From the NCBI RefSeq assembly GCF_022539665.2, contig NC_081334.1, positions 2,480,001 through 2,544,000 on the forward strand: a DNA stretch of 64,000 nucleotides. The letters are read 5' to 3'. Below the pieces are notes generated by a model that was not told where the DNA came from, ran no database searches, and worked only from the letters and a program-made list of their open reading frames with translations. The DNA comes from Daphnia carinata (taxonomy: Eukaryota; Arthropoda; Branchiopoda; Diplostraca; Daphniidae). The stretch's first letter is position 1, and every line of letters begins with the position of its first letter. A program made the position numbers and the translations under genes. Shown here in pieces: positions 39,334 through 51,500 of the stretch.

Positions 39334-40671
39334 GGCTTTAATTTTGATTAATTCAACTAATAGACCAATTATGGATAATGGTGAAACCTTTTTGTTCATG
39401 GCAAAGACTTTGTTAATCACGTCTCTAGCGACGAGAACGCAAAAAACATTTGCCAAAGTTGTTTCTTTGACGAAAAGGTACTCGAGGGTTGATCTCTGCC
39501 AACTGATGTAACGACACGTTCCAGTGGCAGCAATTGATACCTAGGGAAATTTGAACTTGTGTAAAATCCTGCTCAAATCATCTTGATGTCGATCTTGGCT
39601 TACCCGAAATTTGTCTTCGATAGAAGCACGACTAGATTCAAATTCCGGAGAATCAAGAAATTCGTTTGCGTCTATGGTGTGTAGTATTGTTCCATCGGAT
39701 ACCACTTGCACCTGTTTTTTACGTTGTTATTACGAGTACAAGGAGATTTTAAAAAATGTAAAATAGCGAATTTTGATACCTTTCCGGAAAGCATGATGGA
39801 TAGTCGATCAATGCGTGTAAGATTTTGAAGAGCATAAAAATCCCCTATGGGTAAGAAAGGAAATTCATTAAATCAGAGCTAACAATATCTAGTAATGATT
39901 ATTTACCAGGATATAGGGTAGAGATCTCAGCATATTCTTGGCTCACCAACTTCTTGAATGTCATTCGACTAATCTATTGGTACAACCTTTTGAATAAAGA
40001 ATCGAAACTACTTGTGACAACTATCACAAACACCTTACCCCAAGAGGTTGGAAGAGAAGCGCAAAAAGGGCCTCTACTTCTGGGTCGAGACGCACAGGCC
40101 GTATACGATAGAGATCGTACATCAGTTGGCAAAAATTAAGGAATACAAAACCAAAGGTCCAAGAAAATATGTCAGGAGCACAGAGCATATTCCAGGCCCA
40201 AGTAGAATACAACAAACCACCTGGCATAGAAATCGTCATTTACATAACTTTAAAGAAGAAAACCTTGTTATATTAGATTGATATGAATTTACCTACTAAA
40301 AGAGCGGCGTGCATGATGACAATGCCTACAGAGTGATCTGGTGCCAGGCATGAAATGAAGAAGCAACCGTAAGCCAACTGGAAAAGAATGTGTTGTGGCT
40401 CACGCCAACTTTCACAAGGTATCAAGAAACCTATGGGGCAATGTAAAAGATTTACAATATAGAACTGCCAAAACTATTTTAAGGTAAACTAAGATCGTTC
40501 TGTTCGAAACTTACGTCCCCACGACGTATTGAATATGTCGTTAAACTGTAAAGTGTCGTTAAACGTGTGCGTCATGATGGTCCTAAAAACAGGTTCTCTA
40601 TCGATGATGTTTGCAGTTCCCGTGACATTTCCGTTATCCATTTCAGGTGGTGATAAATACAAGGAATCCAT
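39313..40671 (-). CDS. Popeye domain-containing protein (POPDC/bves)
   Basis: Seven minus-strand exons (40515..40671, 40293..40430, 40039..40220, 39907..39973, 39780..39844, 39604..39711, 39313..39540) join in phase to 314 aa. The N-terminus carries sequons (NVT, NDT, NTS) in an apparent extracellular segment. Three membrane spans follow (about 65-160), then the cytosolic Popeye domain (about 160-295), a cyclic-nucleotide-binding fold that in vertebrates binds cAMP and regulates the K2P channel TREK-1 in muscle and heart. The cyclic-nucleotide pocket motif of POPDC (FxDSPEF) reads FLDSPEF here. WAWNMLCAPDIFSW, YRIRPVRLDPEVEALFALLF and VARDVINKVFAMNKK align with the family. Start uncertain: ATG 40671 was chosen, but the frame stays open upstream to a possible acceptor, so more N-terminal sequence could exist. 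Confidence 0.9.
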
Positions 40672-41065
40672 CAGACACTTGTTGTTGTCAGTTAGAATAC
40701 TGCTTCCTACAACAATCCTCTGTCTTCTTGCCTACTGCTAAGAGAAAACAGTTTTCAACAATGCAGCGACTCCAAATCGATCGCTCTTCATTTTCAAAAC
40801 GGCGCAGGCGTCGTAAAATCGTTGTGTAATAGTTTTACTATATTTATGATTTGTAGTATTTTTTCATGTCACATCTGGGGTGATCCTAAGGCTTGTTTTT
40901 TAGAAATACAAAGTCATTATTTCGGCCAACAACTTTTCCCTAATTTTAAACTTACCAGCATTAAGACTACAACCAAAGTAATTCATCAAGTTGTAACAGG
41001 AAGTCCAACACATCGGTTTAAAGGAAAAATCTGTATAGGTATGGTAGCTAACTGCTCACAGATGG

Positions 41066-41221
41066 TCATGACAGTGTTTCTGCTGACAGTGATATTCCAT
41101 TGGTTTTTAGGTTTAGCCTAAGTTCAAAGGGTGCCACTTCAACATGCTGGATCGTTTCTTTTCTCTGTGCTTTCTCGAGAACCTTCACGAGGGCCAGAAT
41201 CACTATGATAGGTATGGCCAT
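41066..41221 (-). CDS. Candidate 51-aa single-pass membrane microprotein
   Basis: A minus-strand frame from ATG 41221 to TGA 41066 encodes 51 aa beginning MAIPIIVILALVKVLEKAQ, a likely membrane anchor followed by a charged tail. A spliced 5' leader is possible: a donor after ACCCCAG near 41310 and an acceptor (GATTTTAAG) just upstream of the ATG. No homolog is recognised. It might also be an alternative 5' exon of the neighbouring Popeye gene that terminates. Support is limited to ORF composition and splice-like sites. Confidence 0.25.
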   Translation of the reverse strand: MAIPIIVILALVKVLEKAQRKETIQHVEVAPFELRLNLKTNGISLSAETLS

Positions 41222-41602
41222 CAAGAATAAGTACCATGTTCTATGAACCTTAAAATCAGTCAGAGTCAGAGAAGTTTCAGAAAACTAATAAAGACCATTA
41301 ATGGATTACCTGGGGTCTCTTTTTGCAATAAAATTATGTTGACTTAAGGCAACCAGCGTTTCGGTTCACGGAAAACCGACGTCGTCTGCAAAGCTCTCAC
41401 GTGCCTCTTAAGTTGAAGACGATTGTGCCTCAAGAAATGTGTATAGCTCCTGGCCTTCTTGTAGTGAATAATGCATTTGTTTGCAGTTGAAATGCTCTTT
41501 GATGTTTCATCAAGGGTTTTTTTAAAACTTTCTTTTTCAGCGATTTATTTATTGAACTAAAAGCGCGACACTATGCTGTGTCACTTAACTTAGTGGCTTA
41601 AT

Positions 41603-41866
41603 CTAACAGCATTGACAAATGGGATTGATAGCGAAAGACGAACGTGTGAACTTCAATGGACAAGTGCCGTCTACTTTAACGCGTACCGATTTGCCTTTCA
41701 TAGGCGCTTTAGCTTCAAGCTTTGTGCAGTACACAATATTCTTTGAAGTGACCGACTTGTACAGACGATAGTTTTGCTGATTACGTACACAGATAGGAAG
41801 CACCGACAAAAGGTCTTTTCTTTGTCGGTGTCGATTGGTAATAGTTTTGAAAACAGACCAGCTTTT
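41603..41866 (-). other. Cysteine-containing open reading frame
   Basis: On the minus strand a frame is open from an in-frame TAG at 41867 to a TAA at 41603. Its translation holds PICVRNQQNY, CTKLEAK, a basic stretch KGKSVRVKVDGTCPLKF and ends ICQCC. Spaced cysteines with a CxCC end suggest a secreted cystine-rich domain, but there is no ATG and no signal peptide exon was found. The region 41222-42064 otherwise contains the 3' UTR of the T-box gene (AATAAA near 42030 on the minus strand). Confidence 0.25.
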
Positions 41867-42064
41867 CTATCACACAAATCACCTTTGCAAACATGCAGCA
41901 GCTTGAGATTTCTTTTCTAGAAACACCTGCATTAGAGCAAGGCTTTCATATAACCATCGTTTTCAATTAGCGTAGGAGGTACCTCATTTACGACAGCCGA
42001 ACTCAATGTTGAAGGCCTGCTAACGTATTTTTATTTGAATCACCATAAATACAACGGAAACGGT

Positions 42065-44200
42065 TTAAATAAATGTTGAGTCAGAGAAAAAACAATGTTG
42101 TAAGGCCTCTTCCGTTTGTCCATGAGGCAGTGATGGAACTATGGGTATGAAAGGATGTAAAATGGAGTACTGTTGAATCCACCAATGGTGTATCGGCTGG
42201 TGAACGGCGCGATGATCAAACGGATGCCATGAATTCATATTTGTTAGAGAAAAATTGCTCGTGGTGTTGTCTTTGCTGCTCGATGAAATGCGTATTTTCT
42301 TATTATCACTTTGTGTTTCGTCGTCCTCTTTTGCATCAGAGTTCCTATCCATGTTTAACACAAGAAAAAGACTAAGTACGACTCCCATTACCACTTTTGA
42401 AGACGCTTAACGGCTTGCCTCATTTACCTACACACTCGTTTGGTGTGTTTGTTAAAAATAAAATCCAGTAGCGTCATAAGAAATGGGTTTACCCTTCACA
42501 TGGTTCTAAATACGTCAGCAGTGGCCGAGCGACTTGCAAGACAATCTGTAGGTAGCATCGTGTTTACATAGTCACACGTGCTGTTATCGCTCCTAGACAG
42601 TTTGAGTTAGTTCTCGATGGCGCCAGTCTAGGCCAACTTTGCGCCTTTGATGTGCATCCTACCGTAAGATTTTCTATCCCTGTTGCAATATCTGTTTGCT
42701 CCTCAATCACGTTAAATCAACCGACAGATTTTGAGGAAGCAACAACGGTAAGCTAAGAGTGTGCCGATCTTCTTTCGGTCGCTGTATCTTCCACCGTCAA
42801 AGAACGCCGCTATTTGTTCGTGGCTCGCACAGTCAGCTTATGATTGTAACTCGGTAAGCTTTCACAACTGTTGTGTGATTAGTCGCAATGATATTCCTTT
42901 GATTAGCAAGCCATAATATTGCGTTGCCTATCAGACGTTGACGTGTCTAGTGTGTGCAATAAATCATCGCGAAAATAGAATGCTCTTAATCAACAACATT
43001 ACGATGGATCTTTGATTGTTAAAACTACATCTAAACGTCCCGCTAACTAACGAGGAATAAAACATTGTCTTACCTTGGTTCACGGCTCGATTCGCGAAAA
43101 CCTTTGGCGAAGGGATTGCTAGCAATTTTCAGTCTAGTGATCTGGTATCGAAATGGATACGTAAATTTTTCATGTTGAATTCTTGGGTTGATCAAACGAA
43201 AAGATCTATAATTGAATGTGTTTACCTGTTGATTTTGGTAGGCAGTAACGGTGATGAACTGAGTTTCAGGAAAGGTGAGCGATGTGGCTGAGCTTCGTCT
43301 TCGGCAGAAAGTCCTCCACCAGTCGTTACAAGTGTTGAAGGCTTCTCTGCAATCATTGGGGATCGGTTGAACGTATAATTTCGGCTGGTAACGATGCATT
43401 GAATGCAGGGGTATCTGAAGAAAATTCCGTTCGTTAATGACTGTTTTTATAGGCGTGTGCAATATAAACAGTTTAAAGGGCGTACTTGGTCACGTTGGGA
43501 AGGCTTGCGGTTGTTGGTCAATTTGAGTTTATCGAACGCTACACAACTCTGTTTGTTCCAGAATTTACCTAGCTGAGGACCATCCGGATGCAGAAAGCAA
43601 CGTTCCTGATGTGGGACATCCCCAGGACCTCCAGGAACCCATTTAGAACTAGAAATATACAAACATTAATGCCAATTATACGACGCTATTCGATCATTTT
43701 CCTGAATCACATTTCTAAATGCTAATATACCTCTGATAGATATATCTATATCTTTTGTCATCAACCAAATCCATTTCGACGTAGACAATGTAGACGACGT
43801 CGTCATCCAAACCACTAAGGCGGACCTTCAGCGATGGGAACATTCTCCTTCATTAATAGAACCAAAAATTAATAGTTAAAAAGTCATTTAGATTATGCGT
43901 ATACATTTGGTTAAAAAAAATGGCTTACCTTCCAGCTTTCGTGATGATCATTTCAGTTCCAAGGGTGTGAAACTCTAACCAGAGTTCACGACACAATAAT
44001 TCCCCTACAATATTCTGATTAGACATGAATTTCTCGTCATCATTATTGCCATCCAGAAGGCAAACCGACGGCTGATGTTTGGCCGCATCTGCGTCCATTG
44101 GTTCGTCGCAAGAGCCGAGCGGAGTACCAATGAGGCTTGAAACGGAGAACGCCTTAGCTCGGGCCGACAGATCACTACATCGAGCTTGATCCGAAGACAT
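42065..44200 (-). CDS. T-box transcription factor, divergent (Tbx6/Dorsocross-like)
   Basis: Six minus-strand exons (43929..44200, 43731..43847, 43486..43648, 43226..43414, 43074..43141, 42065..42344) join in phase to 362 aa. The T-box DNA-binding domain spans about residues 65-270: [83 protein letters not shown] and [19 protein letters not shown]-box factors bind brachyury half-sites and control embryonic patterning, and Dorsocross acts in fly amnioserosa and heart. The middle is unusual: a [14 protein letters not shown] stretch lies where other T-boxes have a short acidic loop, and GHIILN before SMHRYQP is replaced by an intron boundary and IPLH. Subfamily is therefore uncertain. The C-terminus (about 90 aa) is short and histidine/tryptophan-containing, with a possible nuclear signal NKKIR. 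Confidence 0.88.
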
Positions 44201-45518
44201 CACTTGACACGTTCGCTTTCCTTCCTCGACCTTTCGATTGTTAAGTTCTATCCCAGTTTGCGGTTGAACTCGTTAGAAGCGTGATTGCTTACAACTGACG
44301 ATGAGCGGATGGGCAATTGAGTAGTTTTAGGTTTGATGCGTCAGTCCCCCACCTTCTTACAAAATGTGCTTTTAAAAACTAATGGTATTTGACGGCTATC
44401 AGCAACGATACTATCTTCTTCGGTAGCGATTGGTTTTCACACGAAGTGTCAATCCTTTAAAAAAAAAAAAAAAAGGGACAGTTTCTGTGGGGCGGAGAGA
44501 CACTTGTTTGTTTCCCACCGCCGATAACGCAAAGCGAGCAAGTGATGTGACTTCCTTGTCGGTGCGTTTGCAACGGCTTTTTAACTGCGACATTCCGACC
44601 CCGTATCGCTTCTGAGCGCGATCGATGAGAAAAAAGGCGCTTCTTTCGGCATTTCCAGTGCCGACTGTCACCGTTTTTGTCTCATCCCTCCACCCCCCAG
44701 CCCCGTACAGGTAGAGAGCTGCTTGTTTAATATTGTAGCACCTGGCACCTGGTCTCTAAGCATTGCGTCACCTGAAATCGTTTGCCCTTTTTTAGAAATC
44801 CTAATTATACTTTTCTGAATTGTGCAGGGTATTTTAAATGATTCAACTTCTTCGCGGATGTGCTTGTCTGACGACGGGATCGCAATTCGTAGCCAAAATG
44901 TGCGGATTCTTATACACTGGATATCTACTTTTCGATTGCGCACGACGGACCTAACCGTAATTTGAAACGGTCGGCTTAACAATCTACTCAAAGATCAGAA
45001 GCGCTTGCTAAAAAGTGCAATTTTAATTACGTGAAATCCTTTGAATGATGCACATTGTTTCCTGATAGATGAGGCACTTTCAAACGATACCGACTGCTCT
45101 AGACGAGCCGCGTGATTCCCTTCTAAAACTCTCCGAGTCCAAACTACGGTGGTTAACTAATGCAATATTAGCGACAGACTATCCATAAAAAACTAAGCAA
45201 TTTACGGTCATTTCGCTTTAAAACCAATATTGATTACGCACGGCGTACCAGCCCAATCGTTCTTTTCGCCGTAAATTAGAATGCTATTATGCAACCAATT
45301 GTTTAACTGACGAGTTTTTAACGATCACGAGATTATGATTCGAAAATTCCTACAATAACGAAACGAAACGAAACATGATTCAAATGCAATAGATTTCTGA
45401 TCGAGGAAGAGGCAACAATCAGGTTCGTTGAAATTTGATTGCAATAGCTTGGCAGTTATAGACAGGTTAAACGGTCAATCAATGAGAATAGAAAAGCAAC
45501 TCATCCTGAGACGGGGCG
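44201..45518. other. T-box upstream region / intersectin 3' flank
   Basis: No supported gene. Open frames at 44411..44671 and 44668..44991 are not spliced to anything recognisable and one runs through an A-rich tract near 44458-44474. The left part should include the T-box promoter. Intersectin ends at 45519, so the right part is its 3' UTR. Confidence 0.4.
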
Positions 45519-48500
45519 TCAACGGCGGTTAAAGAGCTGAAGATCGAGCTTCAAGACGATTTCTCCGCATTCGACTTCGTGCAAAGGAAGCCGTTTGATG
45601 AGCGGTCCGCGATAAATTTTCGAATCTTGCAGCACATCGGCAATACGCACTTCGGTTCGCCCCAGAAACTCTATCGCATTGAACGCGTGAGTCAGAATAG
45701 CTCACCGTGCAATTTTGAATTAAACGTTCGAAGCTTACCGTTCGGTGAGAAATAGTCACGATCTAACACGGTAATGCAGAGGACATCTTGCTGAAGATCT
45801 TTAACTAGAAACTGCATCGATGCGTTCCATTTAGGATTGAGAGATTTGGGTACCACTTTCGTCCGATGTTCTTGCGACCCGAGGTAGACTTCGCAAAACG
45901 TATCGCTTTTTCCTGATCAATTTAACCCGTAGATTAGGGGTAGGATTCGATGTTAAATGTACGAACGTGTACAAAGCGCAGGAGAGCAAATCAGTGTTGA
46001 GAATAAATAGGCAGGTGTGATTGAGGAAAGAAGAAAGTACCTTTAGGATTTCCCCGTGCAGCAAGAGCGAGGCCTTCAGCAACGACGACTCGCAATTTGC
46101 CTACGGGTGGCCTTTGCCTTACTGCAGACAAGTGCAAAAGGTAGAAGGATAGAGAGAAAGAAAGCCGAAAAAAATAATATTATCTATAGTATCATGCATG
46201 TGAGATTGTTATGAGCTGTTACGCCAAGCTAGCACAAAGTGGAGAAAGAGAAAAGATAAGTGCACCGAAATGCCATGCGAAAATCAACTAGTAAATAAAA
46301 GAAAATAGAATTATTCAAATTAAAACCTAGTGAAACCATGGTGTCAAAAAAAAAAAAACGGTGGGGTTTGTTAGTATATGAAACCAAAAACGCAACGAAG
46401 GAAAGCGGGATTCCTAATGAAGTTGGTGTGCGTTTCGCGCATGCGTATCGAAGTATTCCGGATATCTCAATGAAAGGGTCTACATCTTACCCGTGTCCGA
46501 ACTGGGTTGTAGGTTTTCTGCTTCGATGACCAATACCAGCAATCGCCCGCACACATTGCCTTCGTTTTGTTCTAAAGGATTTACGAGTTTAAAAACACGC
46601 GTACCTCTAACATTTGACTAGTAATCCTATCTAATAATGTCCCCTTTTAGGTACGGGACCATCTTACGTACGCGCTCGTCGTTAACATTACCAACATCGT
46701 GTGTCTATCGTATGGCAAAAATATGGCCGAAATATAGAAAAGTTGGTAGTACTTGATCTTTGGCGTTGAAGGACGGCCCGTTCGGTCAGCAGGCAGTGTT
46801 TCCGGGCTTCTTCCAGTTTACGCAACCATAGAATTCGGTCGGCCGAACTGGTACATGTCACTAGAAGTTTGCATTCCGTGTCTTGGATCGTGAAGCGTGT
46901 CGGCACGGACTCGTGTTCAGTGCCACTATCGGTGGATTGATTATCTCCTTGCACGACTGTCATCTCTCTGAGGAATATGGGCTAACGTGATAGATTTTTA
47001 ATCAATTTTCATTCTCGATTCAATTTTTTAGAGCATTTCTTTATACCTTTCTGTACATCCGCAATGTCACACTGGATTTCTTATCAAAAAGAAATTGAAG
47101 ATTGATGGAAGCCAAAGGTTTGCTGATTGTGGTGAACAAGAGGAAATCGTTGAACACGAAGGCCAGCAGTTCTTTGTTACTTTTGACCTAATTGATTATT
47201 CGTAGATTATTAAGAAAATTCCAATTCAAACCATCGGTGTCTAAGGTGTTGGTTTTACCTTTTTTAGAGGGCCGAAATGAATAAGCTTGCGAGGGCCAAG
47301 CATATTTGTGACGGAATTGAAGACCAATCGTTCATCCAATCCTTCAATATGGACTCTGCGTTGCAACCACTCTAATCTGTCCGAATTTTCTTGTTCCCTT
47401 ACACCTTCGTTGACCTAGCAATAACAGGGAATTAATCCTCGTTTTTAGAATAATAATAAGATTAGTTCTCTTCCCGGTACATTCGCTTACTTGATTGCAG
47501 AGTTCCTCGGCTTTAACTAGAGCTTCGTCCAACAGCAGCCGGTCTGGGTGGCTAACATCCGTTGATTCCAAAATCTATTTCATTTTACGCCACAGAAATG
47601 TTATTACAAAAATGCAAGAAATGAAAGAAATATGTACCTTTTTAATGAGCAGAGGATATTTTGTTATTCTCTGCATTGGCTTCAGTAAATACGAAGTCAA
47701 CGGCATTCCTTTCACTTTCGGATGAAGTTGGCATTTTTTCAACAAAGCACGGAACTCTGGAACACCTTCATGGCGCCTCTGAATTAAAGCCGCAGCGTTC
47801 AGCTGCCTGCTGCAAAACCGAATGTACGGCGACATGTGCGGAAGCTGAATCAGCATGAAGTTGGTAGCGCGCAAACGCCAACATACGATGTAGAAGTTTA
47901 AATAAACACGGCAGACGTGGCCTAGCTTAGCATTGTTTTTGGAATATTATTCAATAATTTTTCACCTACACAATCTATCAAAATATCTCCAACGGCCTGA
48001 ATAATCCCTTCAGGACTCATCTTCTTTCGGATGCGTAGTGCCCTAGGAAATATCACGATGAATGCATTGGCAAGAAGGAAAAAATGTTAAGATTGCGTAC
48101 CTCAAAAACGTATTGTTGCAAGCGATGATGTCCTTCCAATTGACGAAAATTGTGTCCACGTCTTCCAGTTTGACGACACCCGACTCAATCATTGGTTTCT
48201 GGAACACCTGCGGAAGAAAAAAGAACATTAGATAGTGATTTCTTTCATTGAGATAGTGAATAATTACTTCGCTGACGATAGACATGTCCTCCATGTAAGT
48301 TTCTTCTGTACTAATCAGTTCTTGGATGACAATTTGGCGCTTTTGCTCAGTGGGTGACAGTTGGGAAAAAGCTGCGGTGTCGGTCAGCCTCGATGTCGTC
48401 CCTAAGATGAAGCAGCAGCAGCTCAGAAACAAACTCGAACATGGACAACAACCGAACTTTATACCAACATTAGGTTGGTTTGCATTGACAAGAGAAGAAT

Positions 48501-51500
48501 GTTCAACCGACAAATTACAATTAGTGTGTGCGCTTAAGACGAGTGTGTACAATTTCAAAACAGGCCCACATAGAAAGTCCATGATATCAAGAAATACATC
48601 CACAAAAATTGATCCGTGTTCAACAAAGACAAACGATGTATTTCAGCTACTGGAATCCATAGCGAAGAATAATAAGAGAAGAGGAGAAAAAAACATTTCA
48701 CCTTGCCAGGTGTTAATACAGACTAACAGTGAGAAAACTGTACTGCATGGATTGAACAAGTAAAACACACACACACAGAGCAGATGAGGAGCTAATTGTG
48801 TTTTCGCAGACTCTTACAGTATCTTTGAAAATCGCAAAAAGCACTGGAAACGACAACACCCAACAATTCAATCGTGAAAAAAAAAGGAAACCACCGAAGA
48901 GTATTTGAGGCGAAAATTGAGAAAGTGAATAGACTAAATAAAACACAATCTGGTTACGCACTCCAACTATACGAAAAAAAAAGGTAACAATAAGTAACAA
49001 ATAACGCTAAATATTCTTGAATCCAAAGCCGAAACATAAACTAAGATGCGACGCAATATCGCTCCTCGGCCCGGTGCAATTGACAGTTTGATTGTGTCTT
49101 TTTTCTTTTTGTGCACCGGGAGACTAGGAGGTGGGACTCAATTTGTGTTTGCTATTATGCCTTAGAGTGGCCAAGAAGATCTCTGCCAGATTTTTCAAAT
49201 GTTTCATTCCTACTGAGATGTCCGATTGACAACTGAGGGAGAGAAGTAGCACTCGAAATGCAAGAACAAGAGGGTTAAGTGTGTTACTGGAGCGTCACAG
49301 AACGAAAGCAAAAGAGGGACAGACAAGCGAAGGGCAATACAAAGATGATCCTGCGACACAGAAGCCAACTGTGCAAAGCTACTTTTTTTTCTTGGAATGA
49401 AAAGAGAAAACGAAAAGAACGTAGAGTACACATAAACCAGACGAAGAGTGCCCTAATCTTACGGAAGCAGTGATTTTCAGATAAGGAAATAATAAATCAC
49501 GGGGGTTCGCAATCACGCCGTGCAACATCAAACCGCATTAGAAAAGAATGATTACGGATGACCAAGTGGAAAGAAAACGTCCAATTGAGTTGCATCTAAT
49601 GGGAAACTGGGTAACCAGATTGAATGAAATTTCAACTAAAAAGAAGACAATGAAAGGGGGCGAAAAAAAAGGCACGTTGTCGGAACTACTTTCAAGGTGC
49701 ACATCGAAAAAAGAGATGTAGGAAAAGACTAAACACGCGAGACTAGAAGGAAAGGTGAAAACGAAAACAAAAGAGAGAAAAAAAGGGAAACATTTCTGGC
49801 TGATTTGTTTCCCCGAGTTTCCATTGAACGCGGAAGCACGGCATGGTGTGCAAGTCGATCTTTTTCCCCCCGGATGGATGGCTCATCTCGTCAGTCCTTT
49901 CTCTTTCCTACAATAAGGACAAACACACTCTACTTAAAAAGCCGCCCACACCACAAAAAAAAAGTCAAAATTCTTCACAAAAAGGAGCCAAATAAAAATA
50001 AATAGAAGGGCATTAAAAAAAAAAAAAAGAGGAAGGACAGAGTAAGAAAAATGAGTGAAACAGGTGGGAGACAAGACAACCATGACATAAGGTAAACACA
50101 ATCCGTCAGTAGTCCTATATTATGCTTTAAAAAATGTGATGGGGAAAAGAATGAATTGAAGTTCCGGCCTGGTGTCGTGTAAAGCTTCACGCATAACCCC
50201 AAGATTGACAGAAAACAAAGAGGTGATGCAAAAGCATCAACGCCAATAAAGTTAAACTAGTTGTAAATACCAAAGAGTTTGATTTCCCCACTAGCCAAAA
50301 GAATTGATAAAGCATCCAAGCATTGAAACTCGATCACTTACATTGAGTAGTCGTGGTAGATGCAACGCTGGCACTGGCTGAACTCGCAGCTGCTCCTAAC
50401 GCAGCTGAAGCAGCCAAACTTCCCATGACCTCGACGTAATTTGAAGGGAAGAGGCCAGTCTAAAACGATAGAAAAAGGGTAGTCGAAATGCATAGTAAAT
50501 AAATTTTTATACATTAAGTACCTGGCCCTTGAGTTCGCCCCGCCACCAGGCTGGGTCTTCACGATCTAATATTATCAGAACGTCGCCTTGCAAGAAGCTG
50601 AGTTCATCTTCGTTTTGGGCCGTGTATGGGAAAAGAGCCACTACCTGATCTGTTGCGTCAATATAAAACAGGCCACACTCGTTTAAAATAAAGAGCTTAG
50701 ATTCAAATTTGTTAAATGTGACGTTTACCAAGTGTAGGTGTGTTGTTAACTTCGAAAGCTGCGGTGATGGCTGTCTGGGTTGGAACGATAGGTGGCATTT
50801 CATCGTCCATTTCGGTAGGCACAGGTGTAGTTCTGCTACTTCCACCTGAGCTGCTCAACACTTTTACGTACGAAGCCGGAAACCATCCCAGTTGACGTTT
50901 TCGTCCTTTGGCCTACGAATTTCATTTGTTAATGAAAGTATATGGAAAAAACACAAAAAATGTAGTTCGATGGAGCATTGGTGTTACCTGTAGTTCTCCC
51001 TCCCACCAACCAGATGCAGATTTCTTCCGGATCATGATTAATTGGCCTCGTTGTAGCGATAGCTGCTCACTACTAGTTGCGGAATAAGGAGCAATCACCG
51101 TAGCAATTTCAGGTTTTTTGCTTCCTCGACCCTATTATTCGAATAAATTTTCATAATGGACTCACAACTTAAAATAATGATTATCTCTTTAACTAAATAA
51201 ATTAAACACAATTTGAGAACATTCGTGGAAGAGTACCATGTTGGATGGTGACGGTGCACCGCTAGAAGCGGCGGAGGCAGCTCTAGGAACTCCAGGAAGA
51301 GATGCCTGTTTTCAACGGATTAAATAGAAACAAATGATTTTAGGCACAGCCATTTGAATTGGGGACCGACCTAGCCCTCAAGGGGTACATAAGCTTCATA
51401 GAATACCTCAAATTCGCTGTCGATGGGCGCTGTGTTGGGTCTTTTCGAATCTTGCTGGCCCGTTGCTTTCACAGCTGGCGAAACAGTTTTCGCAACAGCG

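Noticed and set aside
40822..41121. 99-aa plus-strand frame with a hydrophobic C-terminus
   Set aside because: Starts on a non-ATG codon, overlaps minus-strand coding and micro-ORF sequence, and has no recognisable motif.
48326..48763. 145-aa plus-strand frame
   Set aside because: It is the antisense of the intersectin DH exon and extends into the adjoining intron. No promoter or domain evident.
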